DNA of 64,000 bases from Pseudobutyrivibrio sp. (GTDB lineage: Bacteria > Bacillota > Clostridia > Lachnospirales > Lachnospiraceae): assembly GCA_024697025.1 (NCBI GenBank), contig JAILGH010000003.1, positions 1-64,000 of the forward strand, read 5' to 3'. Numbering within the stretch: the stretch's first letter is position 1; every line of letters starts with the position of its first letter. The notes below the pieces were generated by a model. It was not told the origin of the DNA, searched no databases, and was given only the letters and a program-made list of their open reading frames with translations. A program made the position numbers and the translations under genes. Below, one piece after another: positions 17,544 to 25,317 of the stretch.

Positions 17544-18620
17544 TTATTTATCACCGAAACTAATACCTATTCGCTTAGCCTCTTCTATAATCTGGCAATC
17601 AGGCTCTACAACCTTTAACTTACCAGCTACCTTTTCAAGTGGAATTCGCTTTGTCTTGCCATCTACCATGGCAATCATCTTTCCATAATCTCCATCCATA
17701 ATAGCCTGAGCTGCTGCAGAACCTAAGCGAGTGCAAAGGAATCTATCATATGGATCTGGGCTTCCGCCTCGCTGCATGTGTCCTGGAACTGTGACACGTA
17801 CCTCAATGCCAGTTTCCTTTTGGATTCGCTCTGCTATTTCGTAAGAAACAGAAGGATACTTGGAATTCTCAAGTTTTTTCTTATACTCCTTCTTTGAAAG
17901 CTTGGCGTCCTCTTTAGAGATAGCTCCCTCGGCTACAGCTAAAATGGTAAATCCCTTGCCTTCCTCAGCACGATGATTGATGGCCTTTATAACCTTTTTG
18001 ATATCGTATGGAATCTCTGGAAGGAGAATGATATCCGCACCTGATGCAATACCTGCATAAAGTGTAAGCCAGCCAACTTTGTGACCCATTACCTCAATGA
18101 TAAACACACGGCTGTGGGAAGAAGCTGTTGTATGAATACAATCGATAGTGTTGCATGCAATATCAATAGCACTCTGGAAACCAAAGGTAACATCTGTGCC
18201 AAAAATATCGTTATCTATTGTCTTTGGCAAATGAATAATATTTAATCCCTCTTCTCTGAGGAGATTTGCTGTCTTTTGGGTTCCATTTCCGCCAAGAATA
18301 ACAAGACACTGCAGATTGAGCTTGTAGTAGTTGGACTTCATAGCCTCAACCTTGTCCAAACCATTTTCATCTGGCTCTCTCATGAGCTTGAATGGCTGAC
18401 GACTAGAACCTAAGATTGTACCACCACGAGTAAGGATACCTGAAAAATCCTGGCTGGTAAGAAGCCTGTAGTCTCCGTAAATCAAGCCTTTGTATCCATT
18501 AAAGAATCCGTATACTTCAAGATCCTTCACGTTTGCTGCAAGTCCCTTAACTACACCGCGCATTGCCGCATTAAGGGCCTGACAGTCTCCACCACTAGTA
18601 AGCATTCCGATTCTAAACAT
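17544..18620 (-). CDS. pfkA: 6-phosphofructokinase (group III-like)
   Basis: A 358-residue cytosolic glycolytic kinase that phosphorylates fructose-6-phosphate. It starts MFRIGMLTSGGDCQALNAAM, the phosphate-donor loop. The second donor motif is GGNGTQKTA where classical ATP enzymes have GGDGS, and the catalytic motif is PKTIDND, as in PPi-dependent or mixed-type enzymes, rather than PGTIDND. HMQRGGSPDPYDR is the substrate-binding segment. The cofactor therefore cannot be settled by eye; ATP and PPi are both possible. GGAAGGAG lies upstream. Probably co-transcribed with pepD upstream (29 bp gap) and dnaX downstream. Confidence 0.92.
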   Translation of the reverse strand: MFRIGMLTSGGDCQALNAAMRGVVKGLAANVKDLEVYGFFNGYKGLIYGDYRLLTSQDFSGILTRGGTILGSSRQPFKLMREPDENGLDKVEAMKSNYYKLNLQCLVILGGNGTQKTANLLREEGLNIIHLPKTIDNDIFGTDVTFGFQSAIDIACNTIDCIHTTASSHSRVFIIEVMGHKVGWLTLYAGIASGADIILLPEIPYDIKKVIKAINHRAEEGKGFTILAVAEGAISKEDAKLSKKEYKKKLENSKYPSVSYEIAERIQKETGIEVRVTVPGHMQRGGSPDPYDRFLCTRLGSAAAQAIMDGDYGKMIAMVDGKTKRIPLEKVAGKLKVVEPDCQIIEEAKRIGISFGDK

Positions 18621-18649
18621 AACTCGTCTCCTTCCTCTGTGAAAACCCT

Positions 18650-20086
18650 TTATTTTCTAGTTTCAATAACTTTTCTAACGAAATTATAAATTCTCTCTGT
18701 AGAAGCAATTGATAAACGCTCCTTTGGAGTATGAATATCAAGCATGTCTGGACCAATTGAAACAGCTTCTAATCCTTGAAGCTTATTTGCAAGAATGCCG
18801 CACTCTACTCCCGCATGCATTGTCTCAATAATTGCCTTATTTCCTGTCATATCCTCATACATCTTGACCAACTCGTCACGATAATCTGAGTTGCGTTTAA
18901 ACTCCCATGCCGGATATACTCCGCGAACTGAAACCTGACAACCAAAAGCTTTTGCTATCATCTCCACTCTACGCATAAGAGATGTCATTGCTGTAGCAAC
19001 TGAGCTTCTAAGAGCACAAGCATAGGTAATATTATCTTCGTTTAAATTAAGAATACCAAGGTTAAGAGATGTCTCTACCAAACCCTCGATATCATGACTC
19101 ATAGTCTGAACACCATCTGGTGTTGCAAGAATCAATTGAACAATCTTCTTGGAATCCTCTGTATTAACTGCCGCTACACTAGCATTTCCCTCATTGACTA
19201 TATCAATCTTCATCTGTGGATCTGTAACAGCATATTCGTTTAAAATGGCCTTTGCCTCTGCCTCCATAGCCTTTACAGCCTCATCAGATGTAACAAGTTT
19301 GACACTGGTACTTCTAGGAATTGCATTGTCCTTGGTGCCACCAACATAATCAACTAAATTAATATCAGCAACCTCAACCGCTGCTGCAAGCACACGGTTT
19401 GCAATATGACTAGCATTAGCTCTTCCCTTATCAATCTCTGCGCCAGAATGTCCTCCGGTACAGTCCTTTACATCAACTAAAATAAGATTGCCGGAAATCT
19501 GCTGCTTTTTAAATGGGTAAGATATATCCATTCTGCATCCACCTGCGCAACCGGAAAGGAAATGTCCTTCCTCCTCAGAATCGAGGTTCAAAAGCTTGCG
19601 CCCCTTTAACATTGATACATCAAGGGCTGTAGCACCCTCCATACCAACTTCTTCACATACTGTAATAATGACCTCAAGTCTAGGATGCTTTATTTCTTCA
19701 TCCTCCAAGATTGCAAGAATCATAGCAACAGCCACGCCATCATCTCCACCAAGGGTTGTACCCTTTGCAGTAACATAGCCATCTACCACTTCTATGTCCA
19801 GGCCCTCTTTTAACATGTCCTTTTTGCAATCTGGCTCCTGCTCGGCAACCATATCCATGTGGCCCTGAAGAATCAATGGCTCCACATTTTCCATTCCGGC
19901 AGATGCCTCTTTAATCATGATAACGTTGTATACTTCATCCTGATAATACTCAAGATTATGTGCTTTCGCGAACTCTACAAGGTATGCACTTATCTGCTCC
20001 TCGTGATAAGAAGGATGTGGAATGCCACATATCTCCTCAAAATAATGAAATACTCTCTCTGGCTTACAATTACTTAAAACTGCCAT
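18650..20086 (-). CDS. pepD: Aminoacyl-histidine dipeptidase PepD (M20 family)
   Basis: A 478-residue zinc metallopeptidase that cleaves small dipeptides. Metal and catalytic motifs are in order: LILQGHMDMVAEQ (His, Asp), TTLGGDDGVAVAM (bridging Asp), VCEEVGMEGA (Glu-Glu) and the dimerisation-domain motif GGHSGAEIDKGRANA. Length and the C-terminal MHAGVECGIL fit PepD. AAGGAG lies 11 bp before the ATG. No signal peptide, so it is cytosolic and serves peptide nutrition. Confidence 0.95.
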   Translation of the reverse strand: MAVLSNCKPERVFHYFEEICGIPHPSYHEEQISAYLVEFAKAHNLEYYQDEVYNVIMIKEASAGMENVEPLILQGHMDMVAEQEPDCKKDMLKEGLDIEVVDGYVTAKGTTLGGDDGVAVAMILAILEDEEIKHPRLEVIITVCEEVGMEGATALDVSMLKGRKLLNLDSEEEGHFLSGCAGGCRMDISYPFKKQQISGNLILVDVKDCTGGHSGAEIDKGRANASHIANRVLAAAVEVADINLVDYVGGTKDNAIPRSTSVKLVTSDEAVKAMEAEAKAILNEYAVTDPQMKIDIVNEGNASVAAVNTEDSKKIVQLILATPDGVQTMSHDIEGLVETSLNLGILNLNEDNITYACALRSSVATAMTSLMRRVEMIAKAFGCQVSVRGVYPAWEFKRNSDYRDELVKMYEDMTGNKAIIETMHAGVECGILANKLQGLEAVSIGPDMLDIHTPKERLSIASTERIYNFVRKVIETRK

Positions 20087-20277
20087 AAAAAATTTACTCT
20101 CCTTAAATCCCTTATTACTTATATTTCTACCTAATTACTATATCATTTTCAGGGGGCAAATTCTATGTATTTATCTATTAAGCTTTAGGCTGTTTGAAGC
20201 GTCTATGTTATTCACATTTCCTCCCTCCACTGTATTGTGTTAAAATGATTTGAAACAAGTATTATTTGGAGGTTATT

Positions 20278-20781
20278 ATGGGCGAAAGACTCACACAAGG
20301 TGATATTGATAAAATACAAGCAGAAATAGATGAAAGAAAATTGGTTATTCGACCAAAGCTTTTGGAGGAAGTTAAAGAGACTAGAGCACAAGGCGATCTT
20401 TCTGAAAACTTTGAATATCACGAAGCGAAGCGTGCAAAGAATATGAACGACAGCCGTATCCGCTATCTGGAAAAAATGCTTCGCTATGCAGAGGTTGTTG
20501 ACGATAGTAGTGCTGACGATGAGGTAGGCATCAATAACACTGTTACCATCTATATTCCAGAGGATGACTGCGAAGAAACTTACAAACTTGTTACTTCCAT
20601 TCGCGGCAATTCCTTAAAAGGTCTTATCTCCATCGAATCCCCTCTGGGCGCCGCAATCCGTGGCAAACACGTAGGCGATAAAGTTATGGTTCAAGTTAAT
20701 GCAGATTATTCATACGAGGTAGAAATCCGCGCAATTGATAAGTCTACCACTGATGAAGATGATAGAATAAAAAGATACTAG
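20278..20781 (+). CDS. greA: Transcription elongation factor GreA
   Basis: A 167-residue protein from ATG 20278, chosen because TTGGAGG lies 6 bp upstream; a start four codons earlier would put that site inside the gene. The N-terminal coiled-coil finger (KETRAQGDLSENFEYHEAK) carries the acidic tip residues that stimulate RNA cleavage in backtracked RNA polymerase. The C-terminal FKBP-like domain contains SPLGAAIRGKHVGDKVMV. Its position is isolated on the plus strand with a terminator after it. Confidence 0.95.
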   Translation: MGERLTQGDIDKIQAEIDERKLVIRPKLLEEVKETRAQGDLSENFEYHEAKRAKNMNDSRIRYLEKMLRYAEVVDDSSADDEVGINNTVTIYIPEDDCEETYKLVTSIRGNSLKGLISIESPLGAAIRGKHVGDKVMVQVNADYSYEVEIRAIDKSTTDEDDRIKRY

Positions 20782-20800
20782 TCAAATTTGATTAATTAAA

Positions 20801-20832
20801 AAAGGTTGTTCACCAAGCTGGGAACAACCTTT
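20801..20832. terminator. Bidirectional terminator between greA and the 71-residue membrane protein
   Basis: AAAGGTTGTTC pairs with GAACAACCTTT across a 10-base loop; T runs on both strands serve the two convergent genes. Confidence 0.9.
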
Positions 20833-20847
20833 TCTTTAACTATTCTA

Positions 20848-21063
20848 TTAGTTTTCTTTTTTACTTGCTCCATTTTTTGCCAAAACACATACTCCTACCA
20901 ATTCAGAAATAGCTGCCATCCCTAATAATACTCCTGAAATAACATCTTTTACGTTACTTCCATTTACTCGATTATGAATAATAAAAAGCCCAAATCCTAA
21001 CAATATAAATAGTAATCCTGCGGCCATCTCATTCTTCTTTTCTGTCTTCTTGTTTTGTTCCAT
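20848..21063 (-). CDS. Small membrane protein, two transmembrane helices
   Basis: A 71-residue protein. After a Lys-rich start (MEQNKKTEKKNE) come a helix LLFILLGFGLFIIH, a short polar loop and a second helix VLLGMAAISELVGVCVLA, with a Lys-rich C-terminus. No family recognised. It sits at the edge of the small-peptide-rich island that begins here, and a link to it is only positional. Confidence 0.6.
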   Translation of the reverse strand: MEQNKKTEKKNEMAAGLLFILLGFGLFIIHNRVNGSNVKDVISGVLLGMAAISELVGVCVLAKNGASKKEN

Positions 21064-21178
21064 TTTTTATAGAACCCTCCTTATTTATTTCTTCATATTG
21101 TACACATTCTAGCATAACGGTATTTATACGTCACCATTATTTCTACGTCTTTTATTTTGCTCTGTTTGGCATAAAACA

Positions 21179-21212
21179 AAGAGGTTATTAATATAAATAT
21201 TAACAACCTCTT
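21179..21212 (-). terminator. Terminator after the 16-codon ORF
   Basis: AGAGGTTGTTAATA and TATTAATAACCTCT form a long hairpin with a short loop, followed on the minus strand by TTTGTTTT. It lies 23 bp past the small ORF. Confidence 0.8.
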
Positions 21213-21234
21213 ATCTTTCTTTTTTATTTTGTAT

Positions 21235-21285
21235 TTAGCACACACATACTGTTGCCATAATTAATGCTACAATAACATCATTCAT
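21235..21285 (-). CDS. Putative 16-residue hydrophobic peptide
   Basis: ATG at 21285 follows AAAGGAGAGGGAACG, a good ribosome-binding site, and encodes MNDVIVALIMATVCVC before a stop and a strong terminator. The product is one short hydrophobic segment with two C-terminal Cys. The site, length and terminator suggest a translated micropeptide or leader peptide. Its function is unknown, and it is too short to be judged by composition alone. Confidence 0.4.
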   Translation of the reverse strand: MNDVIVALIMATVCVC

Positions 21286-21424
21286 CGTTCCCTCTCCTTT
21301 CAATATTCGGTTTATATATTTCTTTATATAAATAATAAACCCTTACACTTCATAGATAATCACAATAGATTAATCAGGCAGTTTTCGGGAACAAACAACT
21401 GATTTTTATAAATATTTTTTCCAA

Positions 21425-21598
21425 TTATACTTCTTTAGTTACTACAGGCTTTCCTTCTTCATTCACCAACACAGTCAATCCACCAGCATATCCATCGCGG
21501 TGAAACATGTAATTAACACCTGTTTGCTTGTCTACCCAAATTTCTACACTACTGGTTCTTCCTTGACTATAAATCTTCTCAAATCTTTCTTCTTTCAT
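21425..21598 (-). CDS. DUF6440-like small protein
   Basis: A 57-residue protein from ATG 21598, which has AAGGAG at good spacing. The sequence ERFEKIYSQG, then VDKQTGVNYMFHRDGYAGGL and a C-terminus with NEEGKPVV matches the pattern of DUF6440 proteins (a ligand-independent beta-rich fold with a Gly-Tyr-Ala-Gly-Gly-Leu motif), common in Firmicutes and of unknown role. Monocistronic. Confidence 0.6.
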   Translation of the reverse strand: MKEERFEKIYSQGRTSSVEIWVDKQTGVNYMFHRDGYAGGLTVLVNEEGKPVVTKEV

Positions 21599-21652
21599 TT
21601 TGTTATTCTCCTTATGTAATTTACTTAGAAACAATATTATTTTACCTCATTA

Positions 21653-21680
21653 AAAGAGGTGCCACAAACGACACCTCTTT
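21653..21680 (-). terminator. Terminator after the 26-codon ORF
   Basis: AAAGAGGTG pairs with CACCTCTTT, followed by TTTAATG on the minus strand; it lies 3 bp after the ORF stop. Confidence 0.75.
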
Positions 21681-21683
21681 CTC

Positions 21684-21764
21684 TTACTGATTCTTCTTGC
21701 TTTTTTTTGTTAAATATAATGCTAGCATTGATAAAACAAAAGCTATAATTATTGCACGGCTCAT
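21684..21764 (-). CDS. Putative 26-residue membrane micropeptide
   Basis: ATG at 21764 follows AGGAGGTGGAATT, a very strong site. The product begins MSRAIIIAFVLSMLALYLT and ends in a Lys-rich tail (KKSKKNQ): one membrane helix with positive-inside tail. Such peptides can be type I toxins, regulators of membrane proteins or bacteriocin accessories. It is immediately followed by a terminator. It resembles in design the 32-residue peptide about 240 bp upstream, although the sequences differ. Confidence 0.5.
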   Translation of the reverse strand: MSRAIIIAFVLSMLALYLTKKSKKNQ

Positions 21765-21853
21765 AATTCCACCTCCTGCTCCCAAACAACAATTGTCGTT
21801 ACTTAATTTTATGGTATCACGATTTTCTCTACGCTATTGATTTAGTCGTAAAC

Positions 21854-21919
21854 GGTGAATTTTTGACAACATTGGTTTGTTTTTTCATTGCTAGAATCCA
21901 TTCACTCTAAAAATTCACC
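21854..21919. repeat. Inverted repeat between two micropeptide genes
   Basis: GGTGAATTTTT at 21854-21864 is repeated inverted as AAAAATTCACC at 21909-21919, with a 44-base spacer. It lies in the 240-bp interval upstream of the 26-codon gene. It may be a regulatory site or an RNA structure. Confidence 0.4.
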
Positions 21920-21955
21920 TTTTTACTCCGTTATATTGTTCTTGTCTATACAAAG

Positions 21956-21980
21956 AATCCAGTGCTGTACACACTGGATT
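21956..21980 (-). terminator. Terminator at the end of the daptide-like operon
   Basis: AATCCAGTG and CACTGGATT with a 7-base loop, then TTCTTTGT on the minus strand. It lies 24 bp past the 32-codon ORF that follows the M50 protease gene. Confidence 0.7.
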
Positions 21981-22003
21981 TCTAAGAATTCTTTATATTG
22001 CTC

Positions 22004-22102
22004 TTACTTTCTCTTTTGAAGCTTTCTTCTTTGATGTCTCATCCTAACAAGAATAATTGAGCTAATTGCAACTACTGCTGCTACTATTCTAATGTAATCC
22101 AT
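22004..22102 (-). CDS. Putative 32-residue membrane micropeptide, last gene of the daptide-like operon
   Basis: ATG at 22102 follows AGGAGG and lies 14 bp after the M50 protease stop. The product starts MDYIRIVAAVVAISSIILV and ends with a strongly basic tail containing RHQRRK and QKRK. One transmembrane helix with a cytosolic basic tail is likely. It lacks the Thr C-terminus and the leader motif of the precursor peptides, so an immunity or accessory role is more likely than a product role. The function is inferred only from its place in the operon. Confidence 0.5.
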   Translation of the reverse strand: MDYIRIVAAVVAISSIILVRMRHQRRKLQKRK

Positions 22103-22115
22103 AGAATCCTCCTTA

Positions 22116-23267
22116 CTATATCATGCTTAACACTCTATTTCTTTGATTTATATACATGTCTATATATCTCTTTAATAGTGTTACAATGTCCTTTATTACA
22201 GCTATTAATACAAATCCAACTACAAATCCGCAAGCACTATCCATATTTTTAGATGCCAGAAATGCACAAGCTGAATGAACACTTATTACCCAGAAAAATG
22301 GTCTAAATGCTAAAATGATAAATCCATAAATAAAGAGCATCATCTTTTTTTGTGGATTGCAATCAATATCTTTCAATTCTTTGTGACTGAATAATCCAGT
22401 TAAAAACATAAGAATGCTTTTATCCATTAGATTATCTACCCCAAACAAAGCTGTTGCTATCCAATATCCATCCAACTTAACAAATGGAATTAGATTAAAT
22501 GCTACAAAGCCTATATTAGCATAATAATAGAACAACAATAGTGGAACATCATATCCTAACATTTTTAGAACGAAGTATGCCAAAAAGCCTAACGTTCCAA
22601 AGGCATAATTTACTGAAATACCTGCGACCGCGACACTAAAACTCTTTGTTCTATTATTAAACAAATAAATATCACTCACGTCGCAAAAGAAACATGGTAC
22701 AAAGAAAAATAGCATTAATCCCATCGATGTGATCTTACCACCATGTCTATAACATGTTATCGCATGTCCGAATTCATGAAACATGGTAGTAATAATCATC
22801 ATCACATAAAAAACTACATAATTAACAATAGAAAGATGCATACAATCTAACGTACCCTGATATAACATCTCAGTATTCTTAAACATAATAGTAAAAGTAC
22901 TGATTGTTAATGCTAATAGCAGTAATGCTCCTTTGAAAGAAAACAACTCTCTAATAACCATTGGAACTTTTTGCAATGATTCATTTGGATTAAAATTACA
23001 TATCGTAATTTTTGTTATATCTTTTCGCTTGTTTTCGTCGGCATCAGCATTCAGAAATCCCCATTCTTCAAATTTTCCGTATATTTCAACCTTTTCCTGG
23101 GTGTTTAACTCTTCGACGCTTTCATCTACTTCTTCCTCTAAGCCTAAGCACGAAAACAAGTAATTTGTTTCTCTCGTTCCTAACTTAACATAACACTTAT
23201 TGTTTGTGTTCTTTACTGTGTAGATTTCTGCATCTAATTTTATAATTTCTAAATGATTGTACTGCAT
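22116..23267 (-). CDS. M50-family intramembrane zinc protease (daptide-cluster type)
   Basis: A 383-residue integral membrane protein. Residues 1-90 are soluble and PqqD-like (VKLGTRETNYLF, then KFEEWGFL), suggesting substrate-peptide binding. From residue 110 there are about six helices with the zinc site HEFGH (164-168) and the third ligand in PFVKLDGYW (Asp266). Proteases of this kind process or export leader-bearing RiPPs, and one is a standard member of daptide clusters. The ATG follows GGAGGAAAT and lies only 16 bp past the first precursor-like gene. Role inferred: removal of the leader from the peptides encoded directly upstream. Confidence 0.85.
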   Translation of the reverse strand: MQYNHLEIIKLDAEIYTVKNTNNKCYVKLGTRETNYLFSCLGLEEEVDESVEELNTQEKVEIYGKFEEWGFLNADADENKRKDITKITICNFNPNESLQKVPMVIRELFSFKGALLLLALTISTFTIMFKNTEMLYQGTLDCMHLSIVNYVVFYVMMIITTMFHEFGHAITCYRHGGKITSMGLMLFFFVPCFFCDVSDIYLFNNRTKSFSVAVAGISVNYAFGTLGFLAYFVLKMLGYDVPLLLFYYYANIGFVAFNLIPFVKLDGYWIATALFGVDNLMDKSILMFLTGLFSHKELKDIDCNPQKKMMLFIYGFIILAFRPFFWVISVHSACAFLASKNMDSACGFVVGFVLIAVIKDIVTLLKRYIDMYINQRNRVLSMI

Positions 23268-23282
23268 ATTTCCTCCACAATA

Positions 23283-23432
23283 TTAGGTGAGCACAACTAC
23301 TCCAACTGCTACACCTGCACCAACCGCTACACCTGCGATAAATGCGCCATCTCCAAACTCTTCAGCTGCTTCCATTTCCTCAAACTTTGTGTTTGTATCC
23401 TTATTTGGATTGTTTTTCTTCTTATCAAACAT
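23283..23432 (-). CDS. Daptide-like precursor peptide 1 (49 residues, C-terminal Thr)
   Basis: ATG 23432 follows AAAAGGAGAAAACAAATT. The leader is Lys/Asn-rich and contains KFEEMEAAEEFGDG, a motif shared with the next two peptides. From about residue 30 the sequence is Gly/Ala/Val-rich and helical (FIAGVAVGAGVAVG) and it ends VVVLT. There is no Cys or Ser in the core, so lanthionine or sactionine chemistry is excluded. A hydrophobic core ending in Thr is the hallmark of daptide precursors, whose terminal Thr is oxidatively decarboxylated, aminated and dimethylated. Confidence 0.85.
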   Translation of the reverse strand: MFDKKKNNPNKDTNTKFEEMEAAEEFGDGAFIAGVAVGAGVAVGVVVLT

Positions 23433-23486
23433 AATTTGTTTTCTCCTTTTTTGATTTGATTTTATTGATTGATGTTTTAATTACTC

Positions 23487-23633
23487 TTAGGTTAAAGCTA
23501 CTACTCCACCTACGATGGCTACGCCTACAGCTACTCCTTCTACGAAGTCTCTGCCGTTACCATACTCCTCTACCTGCTCCATCTCTTCGAACTTTGTCTG
23601 TGTCTTCTGCTCTTCTAAATTTTTGTTTTCCAT
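23487..23633 (-). CDS. Daptide-like precursor peptide 2 (48 residues, C-terminal Thr)
   Basis: ATG 23633 follows GAAAGG. The leader carries TKFEEMEQVEEYGNG, closely matching precursors 1 and 3. The core region DFVEGVAVGVAIVGG is hydrophobic and the C-terminus is VVALT. It has no Cys. Related but non-identical to its neighbours, it looks like one of a family of co-produced helical peptides, as in the known daptide locus of Microbacterium, where several precursors share one set of enzymes. Confidence 0.85.
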   Translation of the reverse strand: MENKNLEEQKTQTKFEEMEQVEEYGNGRDFVEGVAVGVAIVGGVVALT

Positions 23634-23657
23634 GTTTTTCTTTTTCCTTTCTATTTT

Positions 23658-23813
23658 TTAAGTTAAAATTACAATTGATCCTACAACCGCCCCAGCTGCT
23701 GCACCTTTTACAAAATCTGCAGTTCCATACTCTGATGCCTGTTCCATTTCTTCAAACTTCACATCATTATTTGAGTCACTGCCTTCTAAAAGTTCTTCTT
23801 CTCTCTCTGACAT
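23658..23813 (-). CDS. Daptide-like precursor peptide 3 (51 residues, C-terminal Thr)
   Basis: ATG 23813 follows AAGGAGGAAATAA. The acidic leader (MSEREEELLEGSDSNND) leads into the shared motif VKFEEMEQASEYGTADF, then a hydrophobic segment VKGAAAGAVVGS and a C-terminus IVILT. The three peptides align at FEEME, at the aromatic-Gly that follows, and at the final Leu-Thr; the leader N-termini differ. It is not visible to gene callers with a high length cutoff. Confidence 0.85.
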   Translation of the reverse strand: MSEREEELLEGSDSNNDVKFEEMEQASEYGTADFVKGAAAGAVVGSIVILT

Positions 23814-23851
23814 TTATTTCCTCCTTTCTTACTCTTTTTATATTTAATGCC

Positions 23852-24001
23852 CTATAACAGATGCACTAAAAGCATTACACCAGCTACTAACGCAGAGCTT
23901 ATTACAGTTGTTACACCTAAAGCTCCAAAGCTAAACTCTTCTGATTTCTCAAGTTCTTCATACTTGAGGTTTGTAGTATTTGTTGAACCAGTTTCTTTCA
24001 T
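23852..24001 (-). CDS. Daptide-like precursor paralogue 4 (49 residues, no C-terminal Thr)
   Basis: ATG 24001 follows AAAAGGAGGAAG, 12 bp past the aminotransferase stop. The leader motif is a variant of the other three (LKYEELEKSEEFSFGA), followed by a hydrophobic region GVTTVISSALVAGVMLL, but the peptide ends VHLL, not LT. It cannot undergo the C-terminal Thr chemistry. It may be an unmodified partner peptide, an immunity peptide, or a precursor that has lost its modifiable residue. Confidence 0.75.
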   Translation of the reverse strand: MKETGSTNTTNLKYEELEKSEEFSFGALGVTTVISSALVAGVMLLVHLL

Positions 24002-24012
24002 TCTTCCTCCTT

Positions 24013-25317
24013 TTAATTGATTATCCTTAATAATGATTTTTTTATTCTCTTTATTACCTCATACATCTCTACATCTGTAATTACGTATGGTAAAAGCATT
24101 ACTAAACAAGTGGATAACCCATCTATACAACTCCATTCTGAAATTACACCATTCTTTTTTATTAATTCAACCAACTTAATCAAATCGTAGAATGGTAATG
24201 TTTCATTTCCTTCTTTATCTCTTAACTCAACAGCAAACATCATTCCCTCTGAACGTAAATCATATACTTGAGAAAATTCATTTCCAATCTCGTCATTAAA
24301 TAATTCTTTAAAAAACTTGCTTTTTTCCTTTACCGTATTTACGTAATCACCGTCAATCAGTTCTTTTATAGTGGCCTGTGCTGTTGCACAACACAACGCA
24401 TTAGCATTTTGAGTAGAAAGATGAAATAAAAACTTGTCGCTGAATTCTTTAGTAATTTTCCTACCGACGGCTATTGCAGCCAACGGTAACGTTCCGTTGT
24501 TAATTCCCTTAGACATTGTTATGATGTCTGGTTTAATACCATATTCTTCATATGCAAACATACTTCCTGTCCGGCAAAACCCTGTGGCAATCTCATCACA
24601 TACGATAATTACATCATTTTCTCGAGCAAACTCATCTATCTTATCTATGTACCATTTTGGTAGTCTGATAACCCCAGCTGATCCCAAAATAGGCTCAAAT
24701 ATAATTCCGGAAATCTTGCCTTTAAGATTTTCTAACTCTAATTCTAGTTCCTTTTCCTGATTAATTTTCCAATCTTCAGAATGAGAAGTTTTGATATAGT
24801 CTTTTTCAAATGGAAGCTTTAATTCATAAATACCGCTTAGTAAAGGACCATATCCCTCGCGTTCAGTTCCATCATAGTTGCTGCATGACATAGAGCCATA
24901 ATAACTTCCATGATATGAGTGCTGTAAAACAGCAATTCCATTGGCGTTACTTTTTCGCTTTAAATCCGAGTATTTTCTTATAAGCTTTATTGCTATCTCT
25001 ATTGCCTCTGAACCCGAGCAAGCATATATAATCTTATCTATATCTTCATGTAATAAACCTTTTAATAGATTTCCCAACTCTTCTGAGGCTTCCGATTCAC
25101 ACTCGCACGGATTAACATAGCTAAATTTTTCAACCTGAGTATATAAAGCCTTTTTTATGGCTTCATTACTATATCCCAATGGCACATTCCACAATCCACT
25201 ATTTGCGTCTATATACTCTTTTTGACGTTTATCGAATAGATGTATTCCTTCTGCTCTATCAATCTTAATCTTATCTTCTTCTGGTGTGCTTAGTGGATAC
25301 CATACCGCCTTACTCAT
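24013..25317 (-). CDS. Class III PLP-dependent aminotransferase (daptide-cluster type)
   Basis: A 434-residue enzyme. Class III motifs: ACSGSEAIEIAIKL (cofactor phosphate site), HSYHGSYYGSMSCS, IFEPILGSAG, VCDEIATGFCRTG with the PLP-ring Asp, and TMSKGINNGTLPLAA with the PLP-binding Lys. Family members use omega-amino or ketone substrates. In daptide biosynthesis such an enzyme aminates the ketone left after oxidative decarboxylation of the terminal Thr. The start overlaps the methyltransferase stop as TAATG, so the two are translationally coupled. Substrate assignment is inferred from the cluster. Confidence 0.85.
   Translation of the reverse strand: MSKAVWYPLSTPEEDKIKIDRAEGIHLFDKRQKEYIDANSGLWNVPLGYSNEAIKKALYTQVEKFSYVNPCECESEASEELGNLLKGLLHEDIDKIIYACSGSEAIEIAIKLIRKYSDLKRKSNANGIAVLQHSYHGSYYGSMSCSNYDGTEREGYGPLLSGIYELKLPFEKDYIKTSHSEDWKINQEKELELELENLKGKISGIIFEPILGSAGVIRLPKWYIDKIDEFARENDVIIVCDEIATGFCRTGSMFAYEEYGIKPDIITMSKGINNGTLPLAAIAVGRKITKEFSDKFLFHLSTQNANALCCATAQATIKELIDGDYVNTVKEKSKFFKELFNDEIGNEFSQVYDLRSEGMMFAVELRDKEGNETLPFYDLIKLVELIKKNGVISEWSCIDGLSTCLVMLLPYVITDVEMYEVIKRIKKSLLRIIN

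Noticed and set aside
17526-17560. Signal-recognition-particle RNA (ffs), often found upstream of dnaX in Firmicutes
   Set aside because: Only 17 bp separate pfkA and dnaX, so there is no room for it.
20212-20421. 69-codon minus-strand ORF over the start of greA
   Set aside because: It overlaps the greA 5' end on the opposite strand and encodes a Phe/Cys-rich shadow product with no ribosome-binding site.
23456-23857. 133-codon plus-strand ORF across the precursor genes
   Set aside because: It is antisense to three peptides that have ribosome-binding sites and a shared motif, and its Leu/Ser/His-rich product looks like a shadow frame.
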